A stretch of DNA of 64,000 nt. It comes from an uncultured Erysipelotrichales bacterium. GTDB lineage: Bacteria > Bacillota_I > Bacilli_A > Erysipelotrichales > Coprobacillaceae. Below are positions 1 to 8,430 of this stretch, in pieces; the stretch's first letter is position 1, and the number at the start of each line of letters is the position of its first letter. The position numbers and the translations under genes were made by a program. Location of the stretch: NCBI GenBank assembly GCA_910579135.1, contig CAJTTM010000011.1, forward strand, positions 10,543 to 74,542, in the 5' to 3' direction. The notes under the pieces are model-generated. The model had not been told where the DNA came from. It was given only the letters and a program-made list of their open reading frames with translations, and made no database searches.

Positions 1-1
1 G

Positions 2-1486
2 CTGCCCGATTCCAGCAGCAAGGGAAAAGACAGTGTGGACTTGATTCGTGACAGCCTGTTTTCCATACAGGTGAAACAACCGTGGCTGCTCTTACAGTAT
101 GGGGAATCGGATATAGAAACACTCGGCTCTGACCGTGTGGAAAGCCTGTTATCGGCAAGTCCAGACACGGACGACAGAGAAGATATAGTGATTGAGGAAA
201 TCGAAGATAAGGACAATGACAATCTTAGTGTCACAAAGACCATGACACGTTTAGGTATGGTGGTGTTCCTGTTCATCTTCAATATCGGTATCTCGGTTTT
301 TGTGTTCCTGCTTACGGGTATGATGATTTTCTCACAGGTGCTATTTATCATTTACGCTATCTTCCTGCCGATTAGCTTTATCTTTTCCATGATTCCAACT
401 TATGAGGGCATGGCAAAAAAGGCTCTTACGAAGCTGTTCGATACCATTATGATGAGGGCAGGAATCACGCTGATTATTACGACAGCATTTAGTATCTCGA
501 CCATGTTTTACTCTATTTCTTCTGACTATCCGTTCTTTATGATTGCCTTTTTACAGATAGTCACCTTTGCAGGAATCTACTTTAAGCTCGGTGATTTGAT
601 GGCAATGTTCAGTCTGCAATCTTCCGACACACAGCAGGTCAGCAGACGAATCATGCGACGACCTTATATGTTCCTTAACCGCAGGGCAAGACGCTTGGAG
701 CGTAAAATCGGAAGAACGGTTGCGGCTGGTGCTGCTGGCGGTGTTGCTGGTGCGGCGGCTGCTTCTGCTTCTGCGAAAAAGACAGACAATACAAAATCAG
801 CAGGCAGCGGTCATACCAGACCAAACAATACGCCATCTTCCCACAGTGGAGGTAACGGAAAGCCACCAGCTCTGCCAATGAATCAGAAGCCGCCTGCATT
901 GCCCGATAAGCAGAACAGCGATTCTTCGCAATCGACAGTACATAGCAGCTCTGCAAGCCAGACGCAGGAAACGAAGTCCGCTTCTAAGCGTGGTATCGTG
1001 GATAAAAAGGCGGTATCGAAACAACCGCAATCAGAAAAACAGAATCCGCAGCGTCCGATAGTGGATAAGACACAGAAGAAACAGGAAACACAGGATAAGG
1101 AGCGACAGGACAATGGATCAGCGACAAAAGCTGGTACAGCGAAAGGAGCTGCCCCATTGCATGAGAGACCAGTGACAACGCCTGTATCTGCGAAAGCAGC
1201 TCCACAGCCGGCAGGTTCTAAAGAAGAACAGAATATCAAAGAACGCCCTACTACTGTTAAGAGGGAACAATCACAATCTGCCAGAGCAAAAGAGCCAGTC
1301 ACAAAGCAGCAGGAAGTAAGGACGCAGGTTGTCAGAGAATCTTCTTCTCCAGCAGCGAATAAGCAATCTGCCCCTGCTGCCCGTCAGACAGTCAAACATC
1401 AAAAGCAGACAAAGACAATCAATAAAAAAAACACAAAACAATCAACCGTGAATAAAACGTCCAGCAGGAAAGGCGGCAAGAAATGA
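2..1486 (+). CDS. Conjugation membrane protein, Tn916 Orf15-like (5' end missing)
   Basis: The reading frame is open from the window edge, so this is the C-terminal part of a longer protein (Tn916 Orf15 is about 750 residues). Counting from the GTG at 35, hydrophobic segments lie at about residues 72-96, 98-120, 140-160 and 165-190. A basic stretch follows, then a long low-complexity tail rich in Ala, Ser, Lys, Gln and Pro (about 225-483), probably cytoplasmic and disordered. In the family this VirB6-like protein belongs to the membrane part of the type IV secretion channel. It overlaps orf14 by ATGA, which implies translational coupling. It ends in TGA, unlike nearly all chromosomal genes here. 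Confidence 0.85.
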   Translation: MPDSSSKGKDSVDLIRDSLFSIQVKQPWLLLQYGESDIETLGSDRVESLLSASPDTDDREDIVIEEIEDKDNDNLSVTKTMTRLGMVVFLFIFNIGISVFVFLLTGMMIFSQVLFIIYAIFLPISFIFSMIPTYEGMAKKALTKLFDTIMMRAGITLIITTAFSISTMFYSISSDYPFFMIAFLQIVTFAGIYFKLGDLMAMFSLQSSDTQQVSRRIMRRPYMFLNRRARRLERKIGRTVAAGAAGGVAGAAAASASAKKTDNTKSAGSGHTRPNNTPSSHSGGNGKPPALPMNQKPPALPDKQNSDSSQSTVHSSSASQTQETKSASKRGIVDKKAVSKQPQSEKQNPQRPIVDKTQKKQETQDKERQDNGSATKAGTAKGAAPLHERPVTTPVSAKAAPQPAGSKEEQNIKERPTTVKREQSQSARAKEPVTKQQEVRTQVVRESSSPAANKQSAPAARQTVKHQKQTKTINKKNTKQSTVNKTSSRKGGKK

Positions 1487-2487
1487 AGCTGAAACACTTC
1501 GCTGTGTTCGGTGGGATTTTTACGGTGATTATCTGTCTGCTTTTGTTTCTGTTTATTGTGACCGCAGATGATGAAGAAAGCAGCACTTCCCACTATGATT
1601 TTTCTGGACTGAATCTGTCGGAGGAAGTGCTGAAACATCAGACAACGGTAGAAAAATACGCAAAAGAATACGGAATTGAGGACTATGTGAATTATCTGCT
1701 TGCGATTATGCAGGTGGAATCTGGTGGCACTGGTACGACAGACGTTATGCAGGCAAGTGAATCTCTTGGTCTGCCGCTTAATTCCCTATCTACGGAGGAA
1801 TCCATCAAACAGGGGTGTAAATACTTCTCGGAGCTTCTAAAATCCGCTGAAGCAAAAGGCTGTGACATCAACACAGTGGTACAAGCCTATAACTATGGCG
1901 GCGGCTTTATTGATTATGTGGCGAATCATGGCAAAAAATATACCTTTGAACTGGCTCTCAGTTTCGCCAAGGATAAATCGGGCGGTGTCAAAGTCACCTA
2001 TAAAAATGAGATTTCCATTAAGGAAAATGGCGGCTGGCGTTACAAGTACGGGAATATGTTCTATGTGCAGCTGGTAAACCAGTATTTAGCTGTTCCAAAC
2101 TTTAGTGACGCTACGGTACAGGCAATCTTTAATGAAGCCTTAAAGTATCAAGGCTGGAAGTATGTGTATGGCGGCAGCAATCCAAATACCAGCTTTGATT
2201 GTTCTGGTCTTACGTCTTGTTGCTATGGAAAGGCTGGTATCAGCCTACCTCGTACCGCACAGGCACAGTATGACGCTACACAGCACATACCGCTGTCACA
2301 GGCGAAAGCTGGTGACTTGGTATTCTTCCACTCGACCTATAATGCTGGAACATATGTCACACACGTCGGTATCTATGCAGGAAACAACAGAATGTATCAC
2401 GCTGGCGACCCTATCGGATATGCAGATTTAACAAGCTCGTACTGGCAAAAGCATTTGATTGGTGCTGGACGGGTAAAAACCAAATAA
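1483..2487 (+). CDS. Bifunctional cell-wall hydrolase, Tn916 Orf14-like (lysozyme-like plus NlpC/P60)
   Basis: The 334-residue protein has one N-terminal membrane segment (about 10-27). Next comes a lysozyme-like domain (about 50-165) with the likely catalytic Glu79 in AIMQVESGG, and a C-terminal NlpC/P60 endopeptidase domain (about 210-334). The NlpC/P60 triad is visible as Cys240 (FDCSG), His294 (THVGIY) and His306 (MYHAGDP). Enzymes of this type (CwlT in ICEBs1, Orf14 in Tn916) open peptidoglycan locally for the conjugation channel. It lies between orf15 and orf13 as in Tn916. All expected catalytic residues are present, so it is probably active. Confidence 0.93.
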   Translation: MKLKHFAVFGGIFTVIICLLLFLFIVTADDEESSTSHYDFSGLNLSEEVLKHQTTVEKYAKEYGIEDYVNYLLAIMQVESGGTGTTDVMQASESLGLPLNSLSTEESIKQGCKYFSELLKSAEAKGCDINTVVQAYNYGGGFIDYVANHGKKYTFELALSFAKDKSGGVKVTYKNEISIKENGGWRYKYGNMFYVQLVNQYLAVPNFSDATVQAIFNEALKYQGWKYVYGGSNPNTSFDCSGLTSCCYGKAGISLPRTAQAQYDATQHIPLSQAKAGDLVFFHSTYNAGTYVTHVGIYAGNNRMYHAGDPIGYADLTSSYWQKHLIGAGRVKTK

Positions 2488-2502
2488 GAAAGGAATGGTA
2501 CT

Positions 2503-3408
2503 ATGATTTTCAAGAAAAAGAACAAAGAATCAAAACCTAAAAAAGAGAAAAAAGTGCCTGTGATGAAAGTCGGCACACATAAGAAAACCGTGATTGCCTT
2601 ATGGCTGGTGCTGATTGCAAGTGTTAGCTTTGGGGTGTATAGGAACTTCACCGCCATTGATATGCACACGGTACATGAAAAGGAAGTCATTGAACAAAGA
2701 ATTGTTGACACTAACAAGATAGAGAACTTTGTCAGAGCCTTTGCGAAGTCCTACTATTCTTGGAACAATACGCAGGAATCCATTGACGCACGAACCGCAG
2801 CCATCAATCAATATCTTATAAAGAGCTTGCAGGATTTGAACGTCGATACGGTAAGACAGGATATACCTACAAGCTCTACGGTCACAGATGCAAAGATTTG
2901 GGATATAGAACAGACAGGAACAGACGATTTTACCGTTGTCTACTCGGTAGATCAAACGGTAACGGAGGGTGAAACATCAATCGGCTATACTTCTGCTTAC
3001 ATGGTGGTGGTTCATGTAGATGGTGACGGAAATATGGTTATTACACAGAATCCGACTATCAGCAGCACACCGACAAAATCCAGCTATGAACCAAAAGCAA
3101 AGGAATCTGACGGTACGGTGGACGCTGCTACAACGGAGGAAGTGACAGAGTTTTTAGAAACATTCTTTAAGCTGTACCCTACCGCAACAGAAAAGGAACT
3201 TGCCTACTATGTATCGGGCAATGTGCTTGAAAATGTAAACTGTAACTATGTATTCTCGGAACTGGTGAACCCTATCTTCATCAAAGACGGAGAAAAGGTC
3301 AAAGTGTCGGTATCGGTGAAGTATCTCGACCAGAGGACGAAAGCAACACAGATTTCACAGTTTGATTTGACGCTGAAAAAAGATAGTAATTGGAAGATTG
3401 TAAAATAG
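2503..3408 (+). CDS. Conjugation channel protein TcpC-like (Tn916 Orf13)
   Basis: A 301-residue protein with a Lys-rich cytoplasmic N-terminus and one membrane segment (about 28-47), followed by an extracytoplasmic region that should form the two NTF2-like domains of the TcpC family (VirB8-like fold). TcpC sits in the membrane and is needed for efficient DNA transfer in related Gram-positive systems. It starts 15 bp after orf14 behind AGAAAGGAATG and is followed by a strong hairpin. It is the last transfer gene before the cargo, as orf13 is in Tn916. Confidence 0.88.
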   Translation: MIFKKKNKESKPKKEKKVPVMKVGTHKKTVIALWLVLIASVSFGVYRNFTAIDMHTVHEKEVIEQRIVDTNKIENFVRAFAKSYYSWNNTQESIDARTAAINQYLIKSLQDLNVDTVRQDIPTSSTVTDAKIWDIEQTGTDDFTVVYSVDQTVTEGETSIGYTSAYMVVVHVDGDGNMVITQNPTISSTPTKSSYEPKAKESDGTVDAATTEEVTEFLETFFKLYPTATEKELAYYVSGNVLENVNCNYVFSELVNPIFIKDGEKVKVSVSVKYLDQRTKATQISQFDLTLKKDSNWKIVK

Positions 3409-3415
3409 TATGACG

Positions 3416-3451
3416 AAAGGCTTGCATTTCATATATGATTTGCAAGCCTTT
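3416..3451. terminator. Bidirectional terminator between the transfer operon and the cargo regulator
   Basis: A perfect 11-bp stem (AAAGGCTTGCA at 3416-3426 with TGCAAGCCTTT at 3441-3451) has T-rich sequence on the + side. It lies between the convergent orf13 homologue and the HxlR gene. Confidence 0.8.
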
Positions 3452-3454
3452 TTC

Positions 3455-3781
3455 TTACATCAAATGTGCATCACTCCAACTTTTCATATCCTTTAAAATG
3501 GGGATAAAACTTTTTCCTAAATCAGTCAATGAATATTCTACTTTTGGTGGAACTTCTTGATAAATATATCTGGAAATAAAACCATCGTGTTCTAATTCAC
3601 GAAGTTGTTTTGTTAAAGTGGATTGTGTAATATCTCCTAATCTCCTTCGTAGTTCCCCAAATCTTTGTACTTCATATTCAGCAATATACCATAGTATTGT
3701 TATTTTCCATTTACCACTTAAAATATTTTGAATCTTAACCATTGCAATACATTGTGGTAATGATGATTTCATATTACTCAT
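3455..3781 (-). CDS. HxlR-family winged-helix regulator of the cargo cassette
   Basis: The 108-residue protein is the full length of an HxlR/DUF24 domain. It shows the family's N-terminal cysteine (Cys12), the LSGKWKITILW helix, the recognition helix region around ITQSTLTKQLRELE, and a beta-wing (PPKVEYSLTDLG). Members often sense electrophiles, oxidants or aldehydes through a conserved Cys and repress a divergent gene. Here it is divergent from the pyrD-like gene across 159 bp that carry a 27-bp perfect palindrome, so autorepression and control of the enzyme genes are likely. The ligand cannot be read from sequence. Confidence 0.9.
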   Translation of the reverse strand: MSNMKSSLPQCIAMVKIQNILSGKWKITILWYIAEYEVQRFGELRRRLGDITQSTLTKQLRELEHDGFISRYIYQEVPPKVEYSLTDLGKSFIPILKDMKSWSDAHLM

Positions 3782-3841
3782 GAAAACCTCCTCCTTTTAA
3801 TCGCATTATACTATCTTTTCTTATCTATTTCAATGTACAAT

Positions 3842-3868
3842 TATTTTTAATACTTAGTATTAAAAATA
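3842..3868. promoter_or_regulatory. 27-bp perfect palindrome, probable HxlR operator
   Basis: Arms TATTTTTAATACT (3842-3854) and AGTATTAAAAATA (3856-3868) are exact reverse complements around one T. The site is central in the divergent region, upstream of a TATAAT at 3918-3923 that serves the enzyme genes. Its assignment to the HxlR protein rests on position and symmetry. Confidence 0.7.
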
Positions 3869-3940
3869 CTATTATATACAAAAAAAGACAGTACTTTTAT
3901 TTTTTTTGATTGCTTGATATAATTTGAAACAAGAAAGGCG

Positions 3941-4852
3941 GTGATAAAAATAAGTACATCAGTGAATATAGCAGAGATTACTTTTAAAAATCCAGTTATG
4001 CCAGCTTCGGGTACGTTTGGTTCTGGACAGGAATATAGCGAGTTTATTAATCTAAACCAATTAGGTGCTGTTGTGACAAAAGGTGTTTCCTATTATCCGT
4101 GGCAAGGGAATCCAGTACCGAGAATCATGGAAACACCTAGTGGAATGATAAATGCTATTGGCTTACAAAATCCGGGAATTGATGTCTTTTTAGAAAGAAA
4201 TATACCGTTTCTACAAAAATTTGATACTAAAGTTATTGTTAATGTTTGTGGTAATACAGTGAAAGATTATCTGAAAGTTGTAAGTCGCTTATCTGAACAG
4301 AAAGTAGATATATTAGAAATCAATATTTCTTGTCCAAATGTAAAGCATGGAGGTATTGCTTTTGGTCAAGAACCTAAAATGGTGGAATATATCACAAAAG
4401 AAATTAAAAAAATAGCTAAACAACCCATATCCATGAAGCTAACACCAAATGCTACTGACATAACAGAAATTGCAAAGGCAGCCGAATCTGGTGGAGCAGA
4501 TGCACTTTCTCTAATAAATACTATTACAGGTATGAGCATTGATGTTAAAAAAAGAACATTCAGTGTTGCAAATAAAACAGGTGGGTTATCTGGGGCAGCT
4601 ATCAAACCTATTACATTGCGAATGGTATATCAAGTTTATAAAACAGTTCAAATTCCTATTATTGGAATGGGCGGTATTTCGTCAGTGAATGACGCTTTAG
4701 AATTTATTATGGCTGGTGCAACTGGAATTGCGATTGGAACAGCAAATTTCAATTCCCCTACTATTATGATAGAAGTTATTGATGGATTAGAAAATTATAT
4801 GAAAGAAAACGATATTGAAGATTTGAAAGAAATCAGAGGTATTGTTGAGTAA
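3941..4852 (+). CDS. pyrD: Dihydroorotate dehydrogenase, class 1B-like catalytic subunit (cargo)
   Basis: About 303 residues covering a full FMN-binding TIM barrel. Visible motifs are MPASGTFG near the start, NISCPNVKHGG with the class 1 active-site Cys, an ISMKLTPN strand, and the phosphate-binding GMGGISS and GIAIGTAN segments. NISCPNVKHGG is typical of class 1B, which normally needs the FeS/FAD subunit PyrK to use NAD+, and no pyrK is present here. Class 1B enzymes oxidise dihydroorotate to orotate in UMP synthesis. The start is uncertain: GTG at 3941 lies inside the SD-like AGGCGGTGAT, and a GTG at 3962 is an alternative. It leads a four-gene cluster of AT-rich cargo and may duplicate or replace a host function. 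Confidence 0.88.
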   Translation: MIKISTSVNIAEITFKNPVMPASGTFGSGQEYSEFINLNQLGAVVTKGVSYYPWQGNPVPRIMETPSGMINAIGLQNPGIDVFLERNIPFLQKFDTKVIVNVCGNTVKDYLKVVSRLSEQKVDILEINISCPNVKHGGIAFGQEPKMVEYITKEIKKIAKQPISMKLTPNATDITEIAKAAESGGADALSLINTITGMSIDVKKRTFSVANKTGGLSGAAIKPITLRMVYQVYKTVQIPIIGMGGISSVNDALEFIMAGATGIAIGTANFNSPTIMIEVIDGLENYMKENDIEDLKEIRGIVE

Positions 4853-4885
4853 ACAAAATTTTTTATTTGGAAAGGAGAAATTATT

Positions 4886-5770
4886 ATGCATTATTCTGGA
4901 ACTATTTGGAGACCCCCATATGAAGCATACTCTTTGCTTATTCAAGTAACTGCGGGGTGTACTCATCACTCTTGTAAATTCTGTACACTTTATGAAGATT
5001 TACCTTTCAAATTCAGACTATCACCGTTGGCAGAAGTAAAAGAAGATTTATCAGAAGCTAGTAGATTTTATCGTAAAGTACCCAGAATATTTTTTACTGG
5101 TGCAAATCCATTTGTTTTAAATACAGACAAATTAAAGACATTAGCAAAAATGGCTAGGGAATATTATCCAACTGTAAAAACGATTGGTTGTTTTGCAAGA
5201 ATAACTGACATTACACCTAAAAGTGTTGAGGAATTAAAAGAACTTCGAGCATTAGGATATGACGGTATCACAATAGGGGTAGAAACAGGTGATGATAAAG
5301 CACTTGCTTTTATGAATAAAGGATTTCAGACAAAAGATATTATTGAGCAATGCAAAAAATTAGAAGAAGCAGATATTAGTTACAGTTTCTTTTATTTGAC
5401 AGGAATTTGCGGTGCTGGACGTGGAGAAATTAGTGCAAAAGAAACAGCTAAAATATTTAACCAGTTACACCCACAAATTATTGAATCTTCTATGCTTACA
5501 ATTTATAAAAGTTCAGAATTGTACAAAGAAATAGTCGCAGGAAACTGGCAAGAAGAAAATGAAATTGAAAAGCTTGCTGAGTTAAAGACCCTTATTGAAA
5601 ATTTAGAGATTACTACTCGTATTGTTACTGATGGAGCTTCAAATTTAATACAAGTTAGAGGAAATCTTCCAAAAGATAAAGAAAAACTGATTAAGCATTT
5701 AGAATATCAAATTTCAAATGCAGATGAATCAAGTTTAAGAGAATATAGAGTTAATTTGAAACACTTATAG
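4886..5770 (+). CDS. Radical SAM protein with CX4CX2C cluster motif (cargo)
   Basis: The 294-residue protein has its probable [4Fe-4S] ligands at Cys25, Cys30 and Cys33 (GCTHHSCKFC). The spacing is CX4CX2C rather than the canonical CX3CX2C. Downstream features fit a radical SAM barrel: a FTGANPF segment, GCFARITDI, and the GITIGVETGDD strand. The whole resembles a group of uncharacterised COG1032-type proteins of anaerobic Firmicutes. The substrate is unknown. It starts at ATG behind GGAAAGGAG, 33 bp after the pyrD-like gene. A SAM synthetase gene follows two genes later, so the cassette can make the co-substrate. Confidence 0.85.
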   Translation: MHYSGTIWRPPYEAYSLLIQVTAGCTHHSCKFCTLYEDLPFKFRLSPLAEVKEDLSEASRFYRKVPRIFFTGANPFVLNTDKLKTLAKMAREYYPTVKTIGCFARITDITPKSVEELKELRALGYDGITIGVETGDDKALAFMNKGFQTKDIIEQCKKLEEADISYSFFYLTGICGAGRGEISAKETAKIFNQLHPQIIESSMLTIYKSSELYKEIVAGNWQEENEIEKLAELKTLIENLEITTRIVTDGASNLIQVRGNLPKDKEKLIKHLEYQISNADESSLREYRVNLKHL

Positions 5771-5783
5771 GCGGTGATTAAAA

Positions 5784-6617
5784 GTGATACAGGATATAGA
5801 ACCACTATTATTTGACAATAAATTTTTAGATGAAATTCCAACTTCCAATGACTGGATATGTATTTTCAGTAATGAAAAAATCTTATTAAAAAAATCTTCT
5901 GCTGGAAGATATAAGTTGCCTATATACTCTGATTTTGAAAAATTGAATGATTTGATTTATCTTTTCAAGATTGGCTCACACAAAATATATCTTTTCCAAA
6001 ATGAAAATAAGATTCATGTTACAGAGTACGATTTCTCATATCAACCATTTGGAATAATATTTAAAGTATTTCCACAGTGGATACAATTTGCCTGTAATAC
6101 AGCAAAACATTTATCAAATTGGTATAGGGACAATCGTTATTGCGGGCGGTGTGGTTCTTTGACTGTATTTGAACATTTAGAAAGAGCTTTATATTGTCCA
6201 ATATGTAAAAATGTGATTTATCCTATAATTTCGCCAGTCATAATTGTTGGTGTTATAGATAAAGATAGGTTGCTTTTGACCAAATACGCTCATGCGGATT
6301 TTAAAAAATATGGTTTGATTGCTGGATATGTAGAAATAGGAGAAACATTAGAAGTTGCAGTAAAGCGTGAAGTCTGCGAAGAAGTCGGATTAAAAGTAGA
6401 GAATATCAGATATTTTGGAAGTCAACCGTGGGGAGAAAATCACATTTTAATTGCTGGTTTCTTTGCGGATTTAAAGGGCAGTAACCTTATTCGACTAGAT
6501 TATGAAGAATTATCAACAGGAAAATGGTTTTATAGACATGAACTTCCTCGAGAATTAAGTGATACAACCATAACCTATGACATGATAGAAGCATTTCGCA
6601 ATAATAAAGCATATTAA
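5784..6617 (+). CDS. NUDIX hydrolase, NudC (NAD(H) diphosphatase)-like (cargo)
   Basis: A 277-residue protein with NudC layout: an N-terminal domain, a zinc ribbon (Cys120, Cys123, Cys138, Cys141), then the NUDIX fold. The NUDIX box begins at Gly181 (GYVEIGETLE...REVCEEVG), and the family's SQPW signature follows at about 213-216. NudC enzymes hydrolyse NAD(H) to NMN(H) and AMP and can remove NAD caps from RNA. The start is GTG with SD AGGCGGTGAT, 13 bp after the radical SAM gene, so the two are probably co-translated. Its role beside a radical SAM enzyme and a SAM synthetase is not known. Confidence 0.88.
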   Translation: MIQDIEPLLFDNKFLDEIPTSNDWICIFSNEKILLKKSSAGRYKLPIYSDFEKLNDLIYLFKIGSHKIYLFQNENKIHVTEYDFSYQPFGIIFKVFPQWIQFACNTAKHLSNWYRDNRYCGRCGSLTVFEHLERALYCPICKNVIYPIISPVIIVGVIDKDRLLLTKYAHADFKKYGLIAGYVEIGETLEVAVKREVCEEVGLKVENIRYFGSQPWGENHILIAGFFADLKGSNLIRLDYEELSTGKWFYRHELPRELSDTTITYDMIEAFRNNKAY

Positions 6618-6653
6618 GAAATAATATTCACATTAAAAAACGGAGGTACGCAT

Positions 6654-7841
6654 ATGGAAAAGATTTTATTTACATCTGAATCAGTAACAGAAGGACACCC
6701 AGATAAAATGTGTGACGCTATTTCTGACGCAATATTAGATGAATTATTAAAACAAGATCCACAAAGCAGAGTGGCTTGTGAAACTACAATTACTACGGGG
6801 TTAGTAATAGTTATGGGTGAAATTAGTACAAAAGCATATATTGATATTCCTAAAATCGTTCGTCAAACTATAAAAGATATTGGTTATACCAGTGGTGAAT
6901 ATGGGTTTGACGCTGATACCTGCGGTGTAATTACTACTATAGATGAACAATCAAAAGATATTTCATTAGGTATTGATAAATCTTTTGAATTAAAACAAAA
7001 TGATGTGACTGACAATGAACTTGAAATAATCGGTGCTGGAGACCAGGGCATGATGTTTGGATATGCAAGTAATGAAACTGCCGAATATATGCCCTACCCT
7101 ATTTCATTAGCCCATAAACTCACATATAGATTAGCACAAGTCCGTAAAGAGGGAGTTTTGAATTATCTTAGACCAGATGGAAAAGCACAGGTAACGGTAG
7201 AATATGATAAAAATGAAAAGCCAATACGTATAGATTCAATTGTCATATCTACACAGCATTACACAACTGTAACACAAGAAACTATACATAAAGATATTGA
7301 AAAACATGTAATTAGAGAGATTATTCCAGAAAATATGATAGACAAAGATACAAGACTATTTATCAACCCTACTGGACGCTTTGTTATAGGAGGTCCTCAT
7401 GGTGATAGTGGATTAACTGGACGAAAGATAATCGTAGATACCTATGGTGGATATGCTCGTCATGGTGGTGGTGCTTTTTCTGGAAAGGATTGCACAAAGG
7501 TAGACCGTTCTGCTGCTTATGCTGCAAGATATATAGCAAAAAATATAGTAGCTGCCGGATTAGCTGATAAATGTGAAATTCAGTTATCTTATGCAATCGG
7601 TGTAGCTCAACCATTATCAATCTCAATAAACACTTTTGGAACAAGCAAATTATCAGAAGAAAAGTTAATATCTATTATCAGAAAAAATTTTGATTTACAA
7701 CCTAATGGAATTATAAAAATGTTAGATTTACGTCGTCCAATATATAGACAAACTTCTGCATATGGACACTTTGGTCGAACAGACATTGATTTACCGTGGG
7801 AAAGATTGGATAAGGTTGCGGTTTTGAATCAGTATTTATAA
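6654..7841 (+). CDS. metK: S-adenosylmethionine synthetase, MetK (cargo copy)
   Basis: The 395-residue enzyme is full length for MetK (ATP + methionine to SAM). Signature elements are intact: SVTEGHPDKMCD at the N-terminus, GAGDQGMMFGYA in the centre, the P-loop-like GGPHGDSGLTGRK, and DLRRPIYRQTSAYGHFGR near the end. It begins with ATG behind CGGAGG, 36 bp after the NUDIX gene, and a hairpin closes the operon. Free-living bacteria carry a chromosomal metK, so this is most likely a second copy carried by the element, either to feed the radical SAM enzyme or to bypass an inhibited or depleted host pool. Both roles are inferences. Confidence 0.95.
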   Translation: MEKILFTSESVTEGHPDKMCDAISDAILDELLKQDPQSRVACETTITTGLVIVMGEISTKAYIDIPKIVRQTIKDIGYTSGEYGFDADTCGVITTIDEQSKDISLGIDKSFELKQNDVTDNELEIIGAGDQGMMFGYASNETAEYMPYPISLAHKLTYRLAQVRKEGVLNYLRPDGKAQVTVEYDKNEKPIRIDSIVISTQHYTTVTQETIHKDIEKHVIREIIPENMIDKDTRLFINPTGRFVIGGPHGDSGLTGRKIIVDTYGGYARHGGGAFSGKDCTKVDRSAAYAARYIAKNIVAAGLADKCEIQLSYAIGVAQPLSISINTFGTSKLSEEKLISIIRKNFDLQPNGIIKMLDLRRPIYRQTSAYGHFGRTDIDLPWERLDKVAVLNQYL

Positions 7842-7850
7842 TGTTAAAGA

Positions 7851-7883
7851 AGAAAGTGGAAGAATCTTATTTCTCCACTTTCT
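7851..7883. terminator. Terminator after cargo metK, overlapping the orf9 3' end
   Basis: AGAAAGTGGA (7851-7860) pairs perfectly with TCCACTTTCT (7874-7883). It lies between convergent metK and the orf9 homologue, overlaps the last orf9 codons, and could act on both transcripts. Confidence 0.65.
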
Positions 7884-8220
7884 TAGATTTAATAATTCCA
7901 TCAGCAACACTCTCCATGATAATTAAGTCTTTATTAGACATATTATCAAGTTGCTTTTCTAACTGTATTCTTCTGGTGCTTTTCACCAGATCAGAAGTAG
8001 GTAGGAAAAAAGCGTCTGCTGATACATTTAACAAATGAACAAGGTCATAAAACACCTGTAAACTTGGGTGTTGCCCCTTATTCTCAATATTCGTCAAATA
8101 GCGTGGGTCAATCTCAATCATTGCTCCCACCTGTTCACGGGTAAGACCTTGTTTTTTACGAGCTTCTTTGATTGCAAGACCAAAGGCTCTGAAATCATAC
8201 TTATCTTCTTTTTTACGCAT
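7867..8220 (-). CDS. XRE-family repressor, Tn916 Orf9-like
   Basis: A 117-residue protein with an N-terminal XRE/Cro helix-turn-helix (about 10-70): FGLAIKEARKKQGLTREQVGAMIEIDPRYLTNIENKGQ shows the two helices and turn. A C-terminal helical segment follows. In Tn916, Orf9 is transcribed against the rest of the element and represses the orf7 promoter, keeping excision and transfer low. The same divergent position here, with a long intergenic region before orf7, supports that role. The start codon follows a GGTGATTAAGT Shine-Dalgarno-like stretch. Confidence 0.88.
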   Translation of the reverse strand: MRKKEDKYDFRAFGLAIKEARKKQGLTREQVGAMIEIDPRYLTNIENKGQHPSLQVFYDLVHLLNVSADAFFLPTSDLVKSTRRIQLEKQLDNMSNKDLIIMESVADGIIKSKKVEK

Positions 8221-8403
8221 ACTTAATCACCTCACTACATTTTACTGTTCCTGTTGATTTTCTAACAGGTATAAAAAAACGTATAGTATGGTTTTTCAGT
8301 TCCTATTATGCATATAAGGTGAAAATGTACTGCTTAGCAGCAAATAAAAAAACCGCTATCAACAGTACCGTTTTTGCGTGTCACAAAATATCTCTTTCCA
8401 GAT

Positions 8404-8430
8404 GGCGGTTGAAAAGCCGCCTTTTTCTTT
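8404..8430 (+). terminator. Intrinsic terminator upstream of orf7 (first)
   Basis: GGCGG (8404-8408) pairs with CCGCC (8417-8421), followed by TTTTTCTTTTT. It faces orf7, so it would limit read-through from upstream. Confidence 0.7.

Noticed and set aside
883..1302. Long open frames on the minus strand within orf15
   Set aside because: They come from the biased composition of the Ala/Lys/Gln-rich tail of the + strand gene, and lack ribosome sites or recognisable domains.
7841..8038. Open frame of 65 codons on the + strand after metK
   Set aside because: It is antisense to the orf9 homologue, has no good ribosome site, and begins within the terminator region.
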